Source of the DNA: Desulfomicrobium macestii
Lineage (GTDB): Bacteria > Desulfobacterota > Desulfovibrionia > Desulfovibrionales > Desulfomicrobiaceae
Assembly (NCBI RefSeq): GCF_014873765.1
Contig: NZ_JADBGG010000003.1
Location: 53,737 to 117,736, forward strand
Reading direction: 5' to 3'
Length of the DNA stretch: 64,000 nt
Position 1 is the first letter of the stretch, and each line of letters starts with the position of its first letter. Under the pieces are notes generated by a model, which was given only the letters and a program-made list of their open reading frames with translations, ran no database searches and had not been told where the DNA came from. The translations under genes were made by a program, and so were the position numbers. Positions 63,822-64,000 of this stretch are shown one piece after another.

Positions 63822-64000
63822 CGGTTTGGATGGGTTCCGGGGCGATGCACCGTAGGCCGGTCCCGCCGGTTTGGATGGATTTCGGGACGATGCGTCGTGG
63901 GTCGGTCACGTCGGTATGGTTGGGTTCCGGGGTGATGCGTCGTGGGTCGGTTCCGCCGGCTTGGATGGATTCCGGGGCGATGCGTCGTGGGTCGGTTCCG
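63822..64000. repeat. 45-bp tandem repeat array, cut by the window edge
   Basis: Four copies at 63822, 63867, 63912 and 63957, period exactly 45 bp. Each contains CGGTTTGGATGGATTCCGGG-like text followed by GCGATGCGTCGTGGGTCGGTT. Copies differ at a few positions, the last two thirds being most alike. The fourth copy ends with the window, so the array may continue. As 45 is a multiple of three one frame stays open, but there is no ribosome site and I regard it as non-coding. Confidence 0.9.

Noticed and set aside
63750..63935. 61-codon frame across the terminal repeats with a 15-residue repeating pattern
   Set aside because: The pattern follows from the 45-bp DNA period. No ribosome site, Arg/Gly/Trp-rich unlikely composition; treated as non-coding repeat.

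Overview
This window is a high-GC bacterial chromosome segment, densely coded and mostly housekeeping. It holds 55 supportable protein genes and no rRNA, tRNA, CRISPR array or insertion sequence that I can recognise. Gene content points to an anaerobic sulfate-reducer-like member of the Desulfobacterota (Desulfovibrionales, perhaps near Desulfomicrobium). The clues are a B12-dependent ribonucleotide reductase, a DUF39 homocysteine-forming protein beside a DUF362 ferredoxin, an archaeal-type DhnA aldolase resembling ADTH synthase, a fused indolepyruvate:ferredoxin oxidoreductase, and a cytochrome b-containing frdCAB operon joined to a two-subunit class I fumarase. The assignment is inferred from gene content and family knowledge, not from a search.

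Layout. 1-9.4 kb: the 3' end of rmlA, an AT-rich regulatory gap, nrdJ, a run in which a GAF histidine kinase, a REC-TPR response regulator, ftsE and ftsX are packed tightly (the last three overlap), then ilvD and a methyltransferase. 9.4-15.5 kb: DhnA-type aldolase, RNA m5C methyltransferase, RluC/D pseudouridine synthase, an ArnT-like glycosyltransferase and an HTH-Fic protein with five decamer repeats in front of it. 15.5-22.3 kb (minus strand): purB-pyrE-L,D-transpeptidase-TIM barrel, a 36-residue basic protein with fmdB, and the DUF39/DUF362 pair. 22.4-30 kb: dnaA-dnaN-gyrB-gyrA, the classic origin-proximal cluster, with no DnaA-box array visible next to dnaA. 30-41.3 kb: pyrB-pyrC, a sigma-54 activator, a degenerate CCA-enzyme-like protein, rlmN-hisI-hisG, a PilW-like lipoprotein, a NhaR-like regulator and purE-purK behind a structured leader.

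41.4-54.5 kb: an uncharacterised acidic protein, fused iorAB, an M16 protease, patatin, LysE exporter, UDG, nitroreductase, DUF486, fetAB and ald. 54.6-64 kb: GyrI-like protein, HDOD protein and copper ATPase on the minus strand, then frdCAB-fumAB, and finally a 45-bp tandem repeat running off the right edge.

Main themes: nucleotide synthesis (purB, purE, purK, pyrB, pyrC, pyrE, nrdJ) is spread over several loci around the replication genes. frdCAB and the fumarase form one fumarate/malate/succinate unit. The points most worth a second look are the decamer array at the Fic-like gene, a conserved-looking but catalytically eroded nucleotidyltransferase/HD protein, a candidate pseudoknotted purE leader, three genes with a C-tract where a ribosome binding site should be, and the coupling of a sensory two-component pair to ftsEX.
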